64,000 nt of DNA from Planotetraspora silvatica (GCF_016863315.1 NZ_BOOQ01000050.1:1-64000); one strand, 5' to 3'; positions 26,162 to 35,048 are shown, counted from the first letter of the stretch. Translations and numbers: made by a program. Notes: generated by a model not told the origin, from the sequence alone.

Positions 26162-27258
26162 CCGACGCCGACCTGCTGTACGGCGACGTCGAAGAAGAGC
26201 TTCGCGCGAGCGTACGCCGGCTGCTCGCACAGCGTGTCTCCACATCGGCGGTGGCCGCGGCCTACGACGAGCCCGCCGACTTCTCCGCCCTGTGGCAGGG
26301 CCTGGCCCGCGACCTCGGCGTCGCCGCCCTGCTGATCCCCGAAGAGCTCGGCGGCGCGGGCGCCACCGCCCGCGAGGCCGCCGTGGTCGCCGAGGAGATC
26401 GGCCGTACGGTGGCACCCGTCCCCTTCCTCACCAGCTCTGTGATCGCCACGGTCGCCCTGCTCGAGAGCGGAGATCACGAGACACTCGCCGCCCTGGCCG
26501 GCGGCGAGGCGACCGCGGCGCTCGCGCTGGGGCTGGGCGCGGCCGCGCCGCCCGTGTCGGCCACGGTGAAGGCGACGCCGACCGGCCTGTCCGGCCACGT
26601 CGCGAACGTCGCCGATGCGGGCACCGCGACCGTCCTGGTCGTGCCCGCGGAGGGCGCCGACGGGATCGAGCTGCACACGGTCAGCGTGCCCGGGCCCGGG
26701 ACGACCGTGACGCCGGTCCCCTCGCTCGACATGACCAGGCCCGTCTCAGACGTCGTGTTCGACGACGCACCCTCGCGCAGGGTCGACCGAGGGGACCCGC
26801 GAGGCGCGATCGGCGAGGCCCTGCGGGCGGGCGCCGTGATCCTCGCTTCCGAGCAGTTCGGCGTCGCGAGCTGGTGTTTCGAGACGACGCTCGACTACGT
26901 CAAGCAGCGCTACCAGTTCGGCCGCGCGATCGGGTCGTTCCAGGCGGTCAAACACCGGCTAGCCGACCTGTGGGTGGAGGTGGGGCAGGCCGGCGCCGCG
27001 GCGCGCTACGCCGCCGACACCCACGCCCGCCGGGATCCCGACGTCGCGGTCGCGGCGGCCGTCGCGAAGTCCTACTGCGGCACCGTGGCCGTGCACGCCG
27101 CCGAGGAATGCGTGCAGCTGCACGGTGGCATCGGGATGACCTGGGAACACCCCGCACACCTCTACCTCAAACGCGCCAAAGCCGACCAGCTCGCGCTCGG
27201 CACGCCGTACGAGGTGCGGGGCGCGCTGGCCGCCCTGGTCGGGCTGCCGCGCACGTGA
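26158..27258 (+). CDS. Acyl-CoA dehydrogenase, second of a tandem pair
   Basis: Product of 366 residues from the ATG at 26158, overlapping the preceding stop. The N-terminal helical part (about 10-110) is recognisable, the middle is divergent and shorter than usual, and the C-terminal domain has LDYVKQRYQFGRAIGSFQAV and LHGGIGMTWEHPAHLYLKRA. The C-terminal pattern is that of an ACAD, but the usual middle-domain FAD motif (MTEP-like) is not evident. That supports a role as the partner subunit of the first dehydrogenase. A strong terminator follows. Confidence 0.8.
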   Translation: MTDADLLYGDVEEELRASVRRLLAQRVSTSAVAAAYDEPADFSALWQGLARDLGVAALLIPEELGGAGATAREAAVVAEEIGRTVAPVPFLTSSVIATVALLESGDHETLAALAGGEATAALALGLGAAAPPVSATVKATPTGLSGHVANVADAGTATVLVVPAEGADGIELHTVSVPGPGTTVTPVPSLDMTRPVSDVVFDDAPSRRVDRGDPRGAIGEALRAGAVILASEQFGVASWCFETTLDYVKQRYQFGRAIGSFQAVKHRLADLWVEVGQAGAAARYAADTHARRDPDVAVAAAVAKSYCGTVAVHAAEECVQLHGGIGMTWEHPAHLYLKRAKADQLALGTPYEVRGALAALVGLPRT

Positions 27259-27264
27259 GCGGCC

Positions 27265-27295
27265 GAAGCCGGCCACGTGTCGCGTGGCCGGCTTC
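27265..27295. terminator. Bidirectional terminator between convergent operons
   Basis: GAAGCCGGCCACG and CGTGGCCGGCTTC form a perfect 13-bp stem with a 5-nt loop. It separates the ACAD pair (plus) from the enoyl-CoA hydratase gene (minus), whose stop codon overlaps the right arm. Confidence 0.85.
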
Positions 27296-28112
27296 AGCGC
27301 CCCTGGAAGACCGGGGTCTGCTTGGCGGCGAAGGCCGCGACCGCGGCGGCATGGTCGTCCGTCTCCGCACATCGCACGATCTCGTTCACCTCGAGATCCA
27401 TGCAGGTCAGCAGGTCTCCGCCGACCGCGCGCAGCACGTTGCCCTTGATGGCCGACAGCGCGACCGCCGGCCCTGCCGCGAGCGTGCGGCCCCAGTCGAG
27501 CGCCGCCTTCAGCGCCTCGCCTGGCGGCACGACCCGGTTGACCAGCCCGGCCTCCGATGCCTGCGCCGCCGTCATCCGTGGTGAGAACAGCAGCAGCTCC
27601 AGCGCCTTCGCGGTGCCGAGCATCCTCGTCAGGAACCACGTCGCGCCGTAGTCGCCGCTCAGCCCGACGCGGGCGAACGCCGTCACGAAGACGGCGGCCT
27701 CCGAGGCGATCCGCAGATCGCATGCCAGCGCGAGGCCGAGCCCGGCTCCCGCCGCCGCACCGTCCACGCACGCGATCGTCGGTTTCGCCATCGCGTGCAA
27801 CCGGCCGGCGGTCGCGCGCTGCAGCCTCCGCTGATGCTCGATCTTCTCCTGCGGGGGCGGCCCGCCCGCGCCCTCCTCGGCGAACGCCTTGACGTCACCG
27901 CCCGCGCAGAACGCGCCGCCGGCGCCGGTGAGGACGACGCAGCGCACCTCACGATCGGTTTCGCACGCCGCCAGCGCCGCGGCCAGCGCTTCCAGCATGG
28001 AGTCGCTCAGGGCGTTACGGCGTTCCGGCCGGTTCAAGGTCAGGGTCGCGACACCCTGGTCGATCTCGGCGAGCAGCTCGCCGGTGCCTGTCTCAAGGAC
28101 GCGATGCGCCAT
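27294..28112 (-). CDS. Enoyl-CoA hydratase/isomerase family protein
   Basis: Product of 272 residues of the crotonase fold. The oxyanion-hole segments are present: VVLTGAGGAFCAGGDVKAF (about 57-75) and ACVDGAAAGAGLGLALACDL. At the second catalytic Glu position there is GLSGDYGATWFLTRMLG, the PaaG-like pattern with Asp, so isomerase or hydratase activity on an unusual acyl-CoA is possible. It is the last gene of the LivKGFHM-TetR operon, whose upstream neighbour ends 1 bp before its start. Confidence 0.85.
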   Translation of the reverse strand: MAHRVLETGTGELLAEIDQGVATLTLNRPERRNALSDSMLEALAAALAACETDREVRCVVLTGAGGAFCAGGDVKAFAEEGAGGPPPQEKIEHQRRLQRATAGRLHAMAKPTIACVDGAAAGAGLGLALACDLRIASEAAVFVTAFARVGLSGDYGATWFLTRMLGTAKALELLLFSPRMTAAQASEAGLVNRVVPPGEALKAALDWGRTLAAGPAVALSAIKGNVLRAVGGDLLTCMDLEVNEIVRCAETDDHAAAVAAFAAKQTPVFQGR

Positions 28113-28113
28113 T

Positions 28114-28770
28114 TCACTCCTTCGCAGCGGGTGAGCCGTCGACGGCTTCAGGCGGGATGGTGAGCCCGAGAGCGGCGCCCCACAGCATGGACAGCGTGCG
28201 CACCGACTGGTCGAAGTCCACCGGTTTCGTCACCGCCGGGTTCCCGACGAACAGCGAGTACGCGGTCCTGCTCACCATCGAGGTGAGCGCGATCGCCGTC
28301 GAGTAAGGGTCGAGCCCCTCGGGCAGGACGCCGAGGCGTCCGACGGCGAGGATGTGCGCCTCGGTCCGGGCAAGGTAGGCCTTCGACCGTTCGGTGAGCA
28401 TCTCCTGCACGCCGGGGTCGAACGTCGCCACCTGTTCGATCACCCCCATCAGCGCGGCGTTCTCGCGGTATCTGACCAGGTACCTCCTGGTGGAGCGGAC
28501 GATTCCGCGTGCGACCTGATCGGTGTCGCGGTATTCGATCTCGCGTGTCGTCGGGGCCGTCTTCGACAGCACGCTCGAGGCGACGACGCGGAACAGCTCC
28601 TCCTTCGTCGCGAAATGCGTATAGAAGGTGCCGTGCGCGACCCGGGCCTCGCTCGCGATGTCGGTGATCCGCGCGTTCAGGAACCCGTCCCGTTCGAACA
28701 CGCGGCGCCCGGCCTCGACGAGCGCGTCGTAGGTGCGCTGGCCTCGTGGCGTCCGCCGTACCGTCGTCAC
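28114..28770 (-). CDS. TetR family regulator in the import operon
   Basis: Product of 218 residues from a GTG that overlaps the permease stop (GTGA). The DNA-binding domain is clear: RRVFERDGFLNARITDIASE followed by ARVAHGTFYTHFATKEELF (about 22-61). Its recognition region resembles that of the second TetR (35049-35810), which suggests paralogues reading related operators. It is co-transcribed with the LivKGFHM transporter and an enoyl-CoA hydratase. An acyl-CoA intermediate is the likely ligand, by analogy with other TetR regulators of acyl-CoA catabolism. Confidence 0.85.
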   Translation of the reverse strand: MTTVRRTPRGQRTYDALVEAGRRVFERDGFLNARITDIASEARVAHGTFYTHFATKEELFRVVASSVLSKTAPTTREIEYRDTDQVARGIVRSTRRYLVRYRENAALMGVIEQVATFDPGVQEMLTERSKAYLARTEAHILAVGRLGVLPEGLDPYSTAIALTSMVSRTAYSLFVGNPAVTKPVDFDQSVRTLSMLWGAALGLTIPPEAVDGSPAAKE

Positions 28771-29885
28771 CGCGTCGGCTCCGCGGAGGCGGGCACCCGG
28801 ACGGCCGCCGCGAACTCGCCGTCCGCGGCGGCGTCACCCGGCGGGCCGCTTCCGCCGCGGCGCACGGCACGGATCGCCTTTTCGACGACCCCGGCCAGAC
28901 CACCGGGCAGGAAGAGCACGAAGAGGATGAAGACGACGCCGAGCAGCAGCTGCGGCTGTGCCAGCGGAATGCGGATGGCGTCCGGCAGTGCGGCGACGCC
29001 CGCGGACGAGGTGATGGCGGGCAACCGTTGCTGAAGCAACGTGTACACGACCGCCCCGAGCAGAGCGCCCCACACGCGGCCGCGGCCGCCGAGAATCAGC
29101 ATGATCACCAGTCCGATGGAGAAGCTCAGTGACGTTTCCCCGGGGTCGGCCGCGCCGAGCAGGATGGCGTACACGACCCCGGCCACACCGGCGAGCGTCG
29201 AGGCGATGAGGGCGACCACCAGCTTGTACGTGTACGTGGTGAACCCCATCACTTCGGCGCGCAGCTCATTCTCCCGGATCGCGCGCCACACATGCCCGAT
29301 CCGCGTCGTCGTCAGCCATCGGGCGAGCACGAACGTGAGCACCAGGAGCCCGAGCGCCAGCCAGTAGACGTGCTTGGTGTTCACGATGCCGACCAGGCCT
29401 GCGGGGAGCTTTTCGAACGGGATGGTCACCCCGTCGACGCCGCCGCTGCCCAGATAGTTCTGGCCGATGGCGATGGCCATCAGCTGCGCGGCCGCGAGCG
29501 TCACCATGGAGTAGGCGATCAGGCTGGCGCGTAGCGCGACCGCGTTCACGATCACAGCCGCCACGACGGTGATCCCGACGGCCACCGCCGCCGCCGTCCA
29601 GAACCCCGCGGAGGTGAAGGCCAGCAGCATCACGAAACCGTAGGACCCCAGGGCGAAGAACATGCCGTGGCCGAAGGAGACCAGGCCGGTGTAGCCCATC
29701 AGCAGGTCGTAGGTGATCGCGAGCGCGGCGATCACATATGCGGTCCCGAGAACCTGCAGGCTGCCGATGCTGCCGACCGTGTCGGGCAGAACGCCCAGGC
29801 CCGGCACCGCCAGGTACGGCGCGCAGGCCAGCAGGGCCACACCGCCCGCCAGCACGAGCGGGATCACAAGCTTTCTCACCGTCAC
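28767..29885 (-). CDS. Branched-chain-type ABC importer permease (LivM family)
   Basis: Product of 372 residues with about ten membrane segments and the LivM-type cytoplasmic loop TRIGHVWRAIRENELRAEVM (about 200-219). It ends in a soluble tail of about 45 residues. With LivH (29893) it forms the channel of a HAAT-type ABC importer. It starts with GTG at 29885, 7 bp after the LivH gene. The surrounding CoA-catabolism genes suggest a hydrophobic or aromatic acid as substrate rather than an amino acid. Confidence 0.85.
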   Translation of the reverse strand: MTVRKLVIPLVLAGGVALLACAPYLAVPGLGVLPDTVGSIGSLQVLGTAYVIAALAITYDLLMGYTGLVSFGHGMFFALGSYGFVMLLAFTSAGFWTAAAVAVGITVVAAVIVNAVALRASLIAYSMVTLAAAQLMAIAIGQNYLGSGGVDGVTIPFEKLPAGLVGIVNTKHVYWLALGLLVLTFVLARWLTTTRIGHVWRAIRENELRAEVMGFTTYTYKLVVALIASTLAGVAGVVYAILLGAADPGETSLSFSIGLVIMLILGGRGRVWGALLGAVVYTLLQQRLPAITSSAGVAALPDAIRIPLAQPQLLLGVVFILFVLFLPGGLAGVVEKAIRAVRRGGSGPPGDAAADGEFAAAVRVPASAEPTR

Positions 29886-29892
29886 ACCCCGT

Positions 29893-30795
29893 TCAAATTA
29901 GCCGGATCTTCTTCCCGCCGACGCCCTCGGGCCGCAGGAGCAGCATCGCGCCCATGAGGATGAAGGAGAGGATCTCGCCCAGGCCCGGATTGACGTAGAA
30001 GTTCGCGAACTGCTGCAGCAGCCCCACGGCCAGCGCCGCGATCGCCGCCCCGCGCAGCGAGCCGAGGCCGCCGACCACGAGCACGATGAAGGCGTACAGG
30101 AGGTACGTGTCGCCGATCGTGGTGTTGACGGCGTTCGCGTACAGAGCCGCGAGCACACCCCCCAGTCCGGCCACCGCCCCGCCGACCGTGAAGATCAGCG
30201 TGAACGAGCGCCGGACGTCGATGCCGAGCGCGCGCACCATCTCGCGGTTCTCGACGCCCGCGCGCACCACCAGCCCGTGCCGGGTGTGCTTCAGGAACGC
30301 CTCCAGCGCGATCAGCAGCAGGACCGCGACGCCGATGAGCACGAAGTCGCCGCGCGCGATGTGCGCACCGAAGATGTCGGTGGTCGTCCTGGTGAACCAC
30401 GGCGGGGTCGGCACCGCCCGGCTGTCCGGCCCCCAGATCCCGTTCAGCAGCGCGACCAGTGAGAACCCGAGCCCCGCCGTGACGAGCAACTGGTCGAGGT
30501 GGTCTCGCTGGTAGAGCGCGCGGAGCAGGACCCGCTCGGTGAGAAAGGCCAGCGCTCCGCCGACCACGACCCCGACGAGCAGCGCGAGCAGGAGGGTCCC
30601 GATCGACGGCCCCGCGGCGAGGCTCGAATGCCGGAGGATGAACCAGCCCGCGTACGCGCATGCCGTCAGGTAGGCACCGTGCGCGAAGGTCAGCACCCGC
30701 ATCAGCCCGAAGATCAGTGCGAGGCCGGACCCGAGCAGGAAGTAGACCGCGCCGACGGACAGGCCAGTGAAGATCATCAGGATCACGTTGCTCAT
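29893..30795 (-). CDS. Branched-chain-type ABC importer permease (LivH family)
   Basis: Product of 300 residues with eight or more membrane segments and the LivH motif MVRALGIDVRRSFTLIFTVG (about 180-199), which contacts the ATPase. AYLTACAYAGWF near the start is also typical. It overlaps the LivF stop by 4 bp (ATGA), fixing the start. It pairs with the LivM-type permease. Confidence 0.9.
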   Translation of the reverse strand: MSNVILMIFTGLSVGAVYFLLGSGLALIFGLMRVLTFAHGAYLTACAYAGWFILRHSSLAAGPSIGTLLLALLVGVVVGGALAFLTERVLLRALYQRDHLDQLLVTAGLGFSLVALLNGIWGPDSRAVPTPPWFTRTTTDIFGAHIARGDFVLIGVAVLLLIALEAFLKHTRHGLVVRAGVENREMVRALGIDVRRSFTLIFTVGGAVAGLGGVLAALYANAVNTTIGDTYLLYAFIVLVVGGLGSLRGAAIAALAVGLLQQFANFYVNPGLGEILSFILMGAMLLLRPEGVGGKKIRLI

Positions 30796-31523
30796 GAGCC
30801 GGCCCCCGATACGGCGGATTCGACGCTGAGGTAGGCGCGTACGGTCTCGTCGTCCTCGGCCAACCGCGTGGCGGGGCCGTTGAGGACGATCGTGCCGTCG
30901 ACCATCACGGCGATATGGTCGGCCAGCCGGCGCGCGACCGCGAGGTTCTGCTCCACCATCAGCACCGTGGTCTGCCCCGCCGTGCGCTCCAGCACTTCGA
31001 CGACCTCACGCACCACCACCGGGGCGAGCCCCTTGGTCGGCTCGTCGATCAGCAGCAGGTCGTTGTCGTTCAGCAGGCCTCGGGCGAGCGACAACATCTG
31101 CTGCTGGCCGCCCGACAACGTGCCCGCCAGGTGTTTCGCGCGGTTCTTCAGCTCGGGGAAGAGTTCGTACACCAGGTCGTAGCGGGGACGCCCGCCCCGC
31201 CGTTCCGCGAGGCGGAGGTTCTCCCCCACGGTGAGGCCGTGGAACACGTCGCGGTCCTCGGGGACGTAGCCGATCCCCCGCCGCACGATGTCGTGCGTCT
31301 CCTCCCGGCCGATCTCGGATCCGGCGAACACGATGTGGCCGGTGCGGCGGACGAGCCCGAGGACCGCCCGCATCGTGGTGGTCTTGCCGACCCCGTTGCG
31401 GCCGAGCAGCACCGTCACCCGGTGCCGCGGCACCGTCAGGGAGACCCCTTGCAGGATGTGGGATTCGCCGAGGTAGGCGTGGACGTCGTCCAGTTCGAGC
31501 AGGGGATCGTGGTCCGGGTTCAC
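30792..31523 (-). CDS. ABC importer ATPase (LivF family)
   Basis: Product of 243 residues. Walker A is GRNGVGKTTT (about 41-50), the signature is LSGGQQQML, Walker B is LLLIDEPTKGL, and the H-loop follows in VLMVEQNLAVA. LivF-type length and TKGLAP are typical. It starts at a GTG overlapping the LivG stop. With the LivG-type ATPase it energises import by the LivHM channel. Confidence 0.9.
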   Translation of the reverse strand: MNPDHDPLLELDDVHAYLGESHILQGVSLTVPRHRVTVLLGRNGVGKTTTMRAVLGLVRRTGHIVFAGSEIGREETHDIVRRGIGYVPEDRDVFHGLTVGENLRLAERRGGRPRYDLVYELFPELKNRAKHLAGTLSGGQQQMLSLARGLLNDNDLLLIDEPTKGLAPVVVREVVEVLERTAGQTTVLMVEQNLAVARRLADHIAVMVDGTIVLNGPATRLAEDDETVRAYLSVESAVSGAGS

Positions 31524-32284
31524 AGCGGCTCCCCCAAGTAGGCGTCGCGGACCGTGGCGTCGGCGACGACGTTCTCCGGCGTGTCGAAGGCGAGCAGGGC
31601 GCCGTGGTGCATCACGGCGACCCGGTGCGCGAGCTCCAGAACGACGTCGATGTGGTGCTCGACCATCACAACGGTGGCGTCGGTGTCGCGCTGCACGTCG
31701 CGGATCAGCTCCATCAGCGACGGCAGGTCCTCGCTGTTCACCCCGGCCATCGGCTCGTCGAGCAACACGATCGTCGAACCGCTCGCGAGCATGATCGCCA
31801 GCTCCAGCTTCCGCCGGTCTCCGTGCGAGAGCGACCCGGCCGGCCTGTTCCGGGCTCCGTCCAGACCCACCCGCGCGAGGTGTTCGCGAATCGGGGCGAG
31901 CGCGGCGGCCGACCGGCCCGGCGCGCGCCAGAGTCCGCCGAACCGCTGGCCCTTCGCCTGAGCGGCCAGCCGTACGTTCTCCAGGACTGTGAGGCCGAGG
32001 AAGAGGTAGGAGGTCTGGAAAGTACGGCCGAGCCCGCGCCGGGCCCGGCGCGCGGGACTCGCCGTCGTCACATCCCGGCCGTGCAACGCGACCCGCCCCT
32101 GTGTGGGACGCATGGTCCCGCTGACGACGTTCAGAAGGCTGGTCTTGCCGGCCCCGTTGGGCCCGATCACCGCGACGAGCTCACCGGTGGCGACGCCGAG
32201 CGTGACGTCGCGCAGGATCTGAGCCCCGTCGATGACGAGGCTCAGATCCTCGACCGCGAGGGCCGCCGACTCCGTGTCGGTCAC
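31520..32284 (-). CDS. ABC importer ATPase (LivG family)
   Basis: Product of 254 residues. Walker A is GPNGAGKTSL (about 41-50), the signature is LSHGDRRKLE, Walker B is IVLLDEPMAGV, and VVMVEHHIDVVL carries the H-loop His. MAGVN and the longer helical region are LivG-type. It starts at a GTG one base after the LivK stop codon. It is the ATPase partner of the LivF-type protein. Confidence 0.9.
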   Translation of the reverse strand: MTDTESAALAVEDLSLVIDGAQILRDVTLGVATGELVAVIGPNGAGKTSLLNVVSGTMRPTQGRVALHGRDVTTASPARRARRGLGRTFQTSYLFLGLTVLENVRLAAQAKGQRFGGLWRAPGRSAAALAPIREHLARVGLDGARNRPAGSLSHGDRRKLELAIMLASGSTIVLLDEPMAGVNSEDLPSLMELIRDVQRDTDATVVMVEHHIDVVLELAHRVAVMHHGALLAFDTPENVVADATVRDAYLGEPL

Positions 32285-32285
32285 G

Positions 32286-33503
32286 TCACTGCCTCTTGAT
32301 GGGGTCGGTGACGGGGGTCTCCATCTCCTTGGCCGGGTAGGCCTTCACGAGCACCGGGGTCCACGAGCCGTCCGCACCCTGGGTGAGCCGCACGGCGAAC
32401 TGCGGGGTCAGCTCGGCGTGATCGGCGGCGCGCATGGTGACCTCGCCCTGGGGGCTCGTCCACGTGTAGTCGTCCAGCGACGAGGCCATCTTCTTCACGT
32501 CGGTGCCGCCTGCCTGGACCGCATGGACGATCATCGCCGCCGCGTTCCAGCCCGTCGGGTCGTCGTACTCCATCTGGTGCTTGTGCTGCGCCGACCAGGA
32601 GATGAGGAACTTCTCCTGGTCGTTGCCCGAGAAGCCCGGGTAGTAGTACAGGCTGAACAGCGCGTTCTCCACGCCCTTCGGGCCGAGAGCCTGGCCGATC
32701 GCGGCGTAGGTCTCCCGCGTGATCAGGTAGCCGACGAACTGGCTGGTGTCGAAGACCCCCTGGGCGCGCAGCGCGGCGAAGAGCTGATCGGTGCCCGCGC
32801 CGACCCACGAACTGTAGATGTAGTCGGGGTTCTCGGCCTTGATCTGGGCCGCCACCGCGGTGAAGTTCGTCGTGGTCGTCGGCAGCAGGTGCTCGGTGGA
32901 CTTGATGCCCAGCGGATCTATCTGGGCCTTCAGCGACGTGTAGGTGTCCTGCCCGTACGCGTAGTCCTGCCCGACGTAGGCGAGCCTTTTCGACGACAGA
33001 TCGCCTTCGCCGAGCAGCTTCGGGAAGATCTTCGAGCCGTTCTTGTTCGCGTTGCCGAACACCAGCGGGCTCATGCCGGTGAGCTGATAGCTCGCCGAGC
33101 CTCCGGGCAGATAGATGACGTTGTTCTGCACCGCCTGCTGGGCGACCGGGATGGCGATCGAGGAATCCGTGATGCCGGTGAGGAACGTGGCCCCCGACGC
33201 GATCATGCTCTTGGCCTTGGCGATGCCCACCGCCGGCTTCCCCGTGTCGTCGGCGTAGGTGACTTCGATCTTGCGTCCGTTGACCGTGTTCGTGCCCTTG
33301 GTGAGGTAGTTGAGCCCGGCTTCGAGCCCGTTGCGGAAGTCGGCCGCCTGCACGGCGTACGTGCCGGTGATCGACGAGATGACGCCGACCTTGACGCTGT
33401 CGGAGCCTCCCTGTGCGGAACCCGAGGTCGAACATGCCGCCATGGCGAGCCCCAACGGGACCATGAGCAGCGCCGCGCGAAGACGTGCGCCGGTGACGCG
33501 CAT
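32286..33503 (-). CDS. Lipoprotein substrate-binding subunit (LivK family)
   Basis: Product of 405 residues from the ATG at 33503 (AGGAG five bases upstream). A lipoprotein signal ends LAMAAC, so the protein should be membrane-anchored outside the cell. The mature part is a periplasmic-binding-protein type 1 fold of the HAAT family (VKVGVISSITGTYAVQAADF at its start; PVAQQAVQNNVIYLPGGS later). It determines the substrate of the LivGFHM importer; HAAT members bind amino acids, amides, aromatic acids or fatty-acid-like ligands. It is first in the seven-gene operon. Confidence 0.85.
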   Translation of the reverse strand: MRVTGARLRAALLMVPLGLAMAACSTSGSAQGGSDSVKVGVISSITGTYAVQAADFRNGLEAGLNYLTKGTNTVNGRKIEVTYADDTGKPAVGIAKAKSMIASGATFLTGITDSSIAIPVAQQAVQNNVIYLPGGSASYQLTGMSPLVFGNANKNGSKIFPKLLGEGDLSSKRLAYVGQDYAYGQDTYTSLKAQIDPLGIKSTEHLLPTTTTNFTAVAAQIKAENPDYIYSSWVGAGTDQLFAALRAQGVFDTSQFVGYLITRETYAAIGQALGPKGVENALFSLYYYPGFSGNDQEKFLISWSAQHKHQMEYDDPTGWNAAAMIVHAVQAGGTDVKKMASSLDDYTWTSPQGEVTMRAADHAELTPQFAVRLTQGADGSWTPVLVKAYPAKEMETPVTDPIKRQ

Positions 33504-33600
33504 AGACACTCCTGAGTTTCTGGTGACCAGCCGTCCAACTCCGCCGCGACGCGGTGCAGACGGAAATGCGGGGACAGACCGGGACTGTGAGGCGCGTCTC

Positions 33601-33629
33601 TGTCTATTTGACTATGAGGTCGGTGTCAA
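33601..33629 (-). promoter_or_regulatory. LivK-operon promoter with operator core in the spacer
   Basis: On the minus strand TTGACA (33624-33629) and TAGACA (33601-33606) are exactly 17 bp apart. The spacer contains CCGACCTCA, the core shared with the sites at 33734 and 35931. The transcript would start near 33594, about 90 nt before the LivK start. Confidence 0.65.
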
Positions 33630-33733
33630 GTTACAAATCCTTAACGCAGGCAGCCCATCCTGCTGCGCATGCCGTATCACCTGTGCAGTCGGCATTTCCG
33701 CCGCTCATTACACATCCGCCCGGCTCGGGATAC

Positions 33734-33762
33734 TTGACGCCGACCTCAATCTCAGCTTGAGT
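33734..33762 (+). promoter_or_regulatory. Second operator-like site, facing the SGNH lipase gene
   Basis: TTGACGCCGACCTCAAT begins here on the plus strand and mirrors the LivK promoter site (TTGACACCGACCTCAT) in the same gap. CTCAA and CTTGAG form an additional imperfect inverted repeat. The -10 position is poor, so it may be an auxiliary operator rather than a promoter. The next plus-strand gene starts at 33915. Confidence 0.5.
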
Positions 33763-33914
33763 GTGACCCACGCAACACTCACGCCCTCATCCCCAGCTCA
33801 GCGAGCCCTTGGCGAGCCGATTCCGGCTGGGCCGGGCCCCTGCGGGCCACGCATTCGGCCATGCGCACACCGCGAATCCCGATCGTCACAAGCGAGACCG
33901 TTTGGGAGACGGCA

Positions 33915-34820
33915 ATGAAGACAACGATCATCCCCCTCCACCCGCGGGCGAGCGCCTGGCGCCGCCTGGCGGCCGTCGTCTTCGGTGTGGCTCTGGGCGC
34001 CGCGCTGATCACGGCTCCCGCCGGGGCCGCGTCCACAAGCACGCCGAGCGCCCTGTACGTCGCGCTCGGCGACTCCTACACCTCGGGTTACGGCCTGCCG
34101 ACACAACTGACCAGCCCGGCGATCATCGCGGGCTGCGGCCAGTCATCGAGCAACTACCCGAAACTCGTGGCGGCGCACTACGGCATCGCGGTCGACGATC
34201 GCAGCTGCGCCGGTGCCACCACGGCGGCGTTCACCAACTGGCAGGGCGCGAACCCGCCCCAGACCAGCGCCCTCGGCCCGAACACCGTGCTGGTCACCAT
34301 CGGCATGGGCGGCAACGACGTCGGCTCCTCGACCATCACCACGTCGTGCCTGCAGGCCGGCGCGGCCAACCACAGCTGCCAGACACCCCAGCTGAACAAC
34401 CTGATCAACACCAGCCTGGCCAATCTGGCCGCCCACCTCCCCGGCGACATCGCGCACATCAAGTCGCTCGCCCCCAACGCGACCATCGTCTACGTCAGCT
34501 ATCTGACCGGCCTGCCCAGCCAGTCCACGTGGACCGCGACGGGATGCTCGTCCAACCTGCCGTACTACTCCGGCGACATCACCTGGTTGAACAACTTCGG
34601 CCAGCGACTCAACAACACCCTCAGGACGGCCGCGCAGTCTCAGGGCGCGATCTTCGTCGACGCGCTGAACATGAGCGCGGGCCACGATCCCTGCCGGCCC
34701 GTCGGAACCCGCTGGAACGAGGGAATCCATCCCGCCGCACCGGCGACCGCGACCTTCCACCCGAACCTCGCGGGCCACTCCGCGTACGCCTCGATGATCA
34801 TCAGCGCTCTCGGCGGCTGA
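33915..34820 (+). CDS. Secreted SGNH/GDSL lipase-esterase
   Basis: Product of 301 residues from the ATG at 33915 (GGGAG upstream). The signal peptide spans residues 1-38 and ends AGAA. SGNH blocks are intact: block I VALGDSYTSGYG (nucleophile Ser), block III IGMGGNDVG and block V HPNLAGHSAY (catalytic His, about residue 289). Several cysteines suggest disulphides. The fold resembles Streptomyces secreted lipases of the SCO7513 type. Its promoter region contains a copy of the catabolic operator, so it could release an acid that the neighbouring importer takes up. Confidence 0.85.
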   Translation: MKTTIIPLHPRASAWRRLAAVVFGVALGAALITAPAGAASTSTPSALYVALGDSYTSGYGLPTQLTSPAIIAGCGQSSSNYPKLVAAHYGIAVDDRSCAGATTAAFTNWQGANPPQTSALGPNTVLVTIGMGGNDVGSSTITTSCLQAGAANHSCQTPQLNNLINTSLANLAAHLPGDIAHIKSLAPNATIVYVSYLTGLPSQSTWTATGCSSNLPYYSGDITWLNNFGQRLNNTLRTAAQSQGAIFVDALNMSAGHDPCRPVGTRWNEGIHPAAPATATFHPNLAGHSAYASMIISALGG

Positions 34821-34829
34821 CGTCCCGTC

Positions 34830-34859
34830 GGGTCCGGCCCACGGTCGGCGGCCGGACCC
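34830..34859 (+). terminator. Hairpin terminator after the SGNH lipase gene
   Basis: GGGTCCGGCC and GGCCGGACCC form a perfect 10-bp stem with a 10-nt loop, 9 bp after the stop. A pyrimidine-rich stretch follows. Confidence 0.75.
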
Positions 34860-34863
34860 GGCT

Positions 34864-34911
34864 TTCTGTCCGTGCTTCTGCCCGTGCTTCAGTCCGTGCT
34901 TCAGTCCTGCC
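34864..34911. repeat. 12-bp direct repeat, three to four copies
   Basis: Units TTCTGTCCGTGC, TTCTGCCCGTGC and TTCAGTCCGTGC follow head to tail, with a partial fourth copy. It lies directly after the lipase terminator and encodes nothing recognisable. Replication slippage explains it. Confidence 0.7.
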
Positions 34912-35048
34912 AGTCCGAACGCTTCTGTCCGACGCTCCTGTCCGACCTCGGCGATGCCGCACCGGCTGCAGGCCGGCGCAGCATCTCGGCCTCTCGGCCC
35001 AGGCCGGCCTCCCGGGTGCGACTCTTTTCGTGGCGCGAGATCCCCGGT

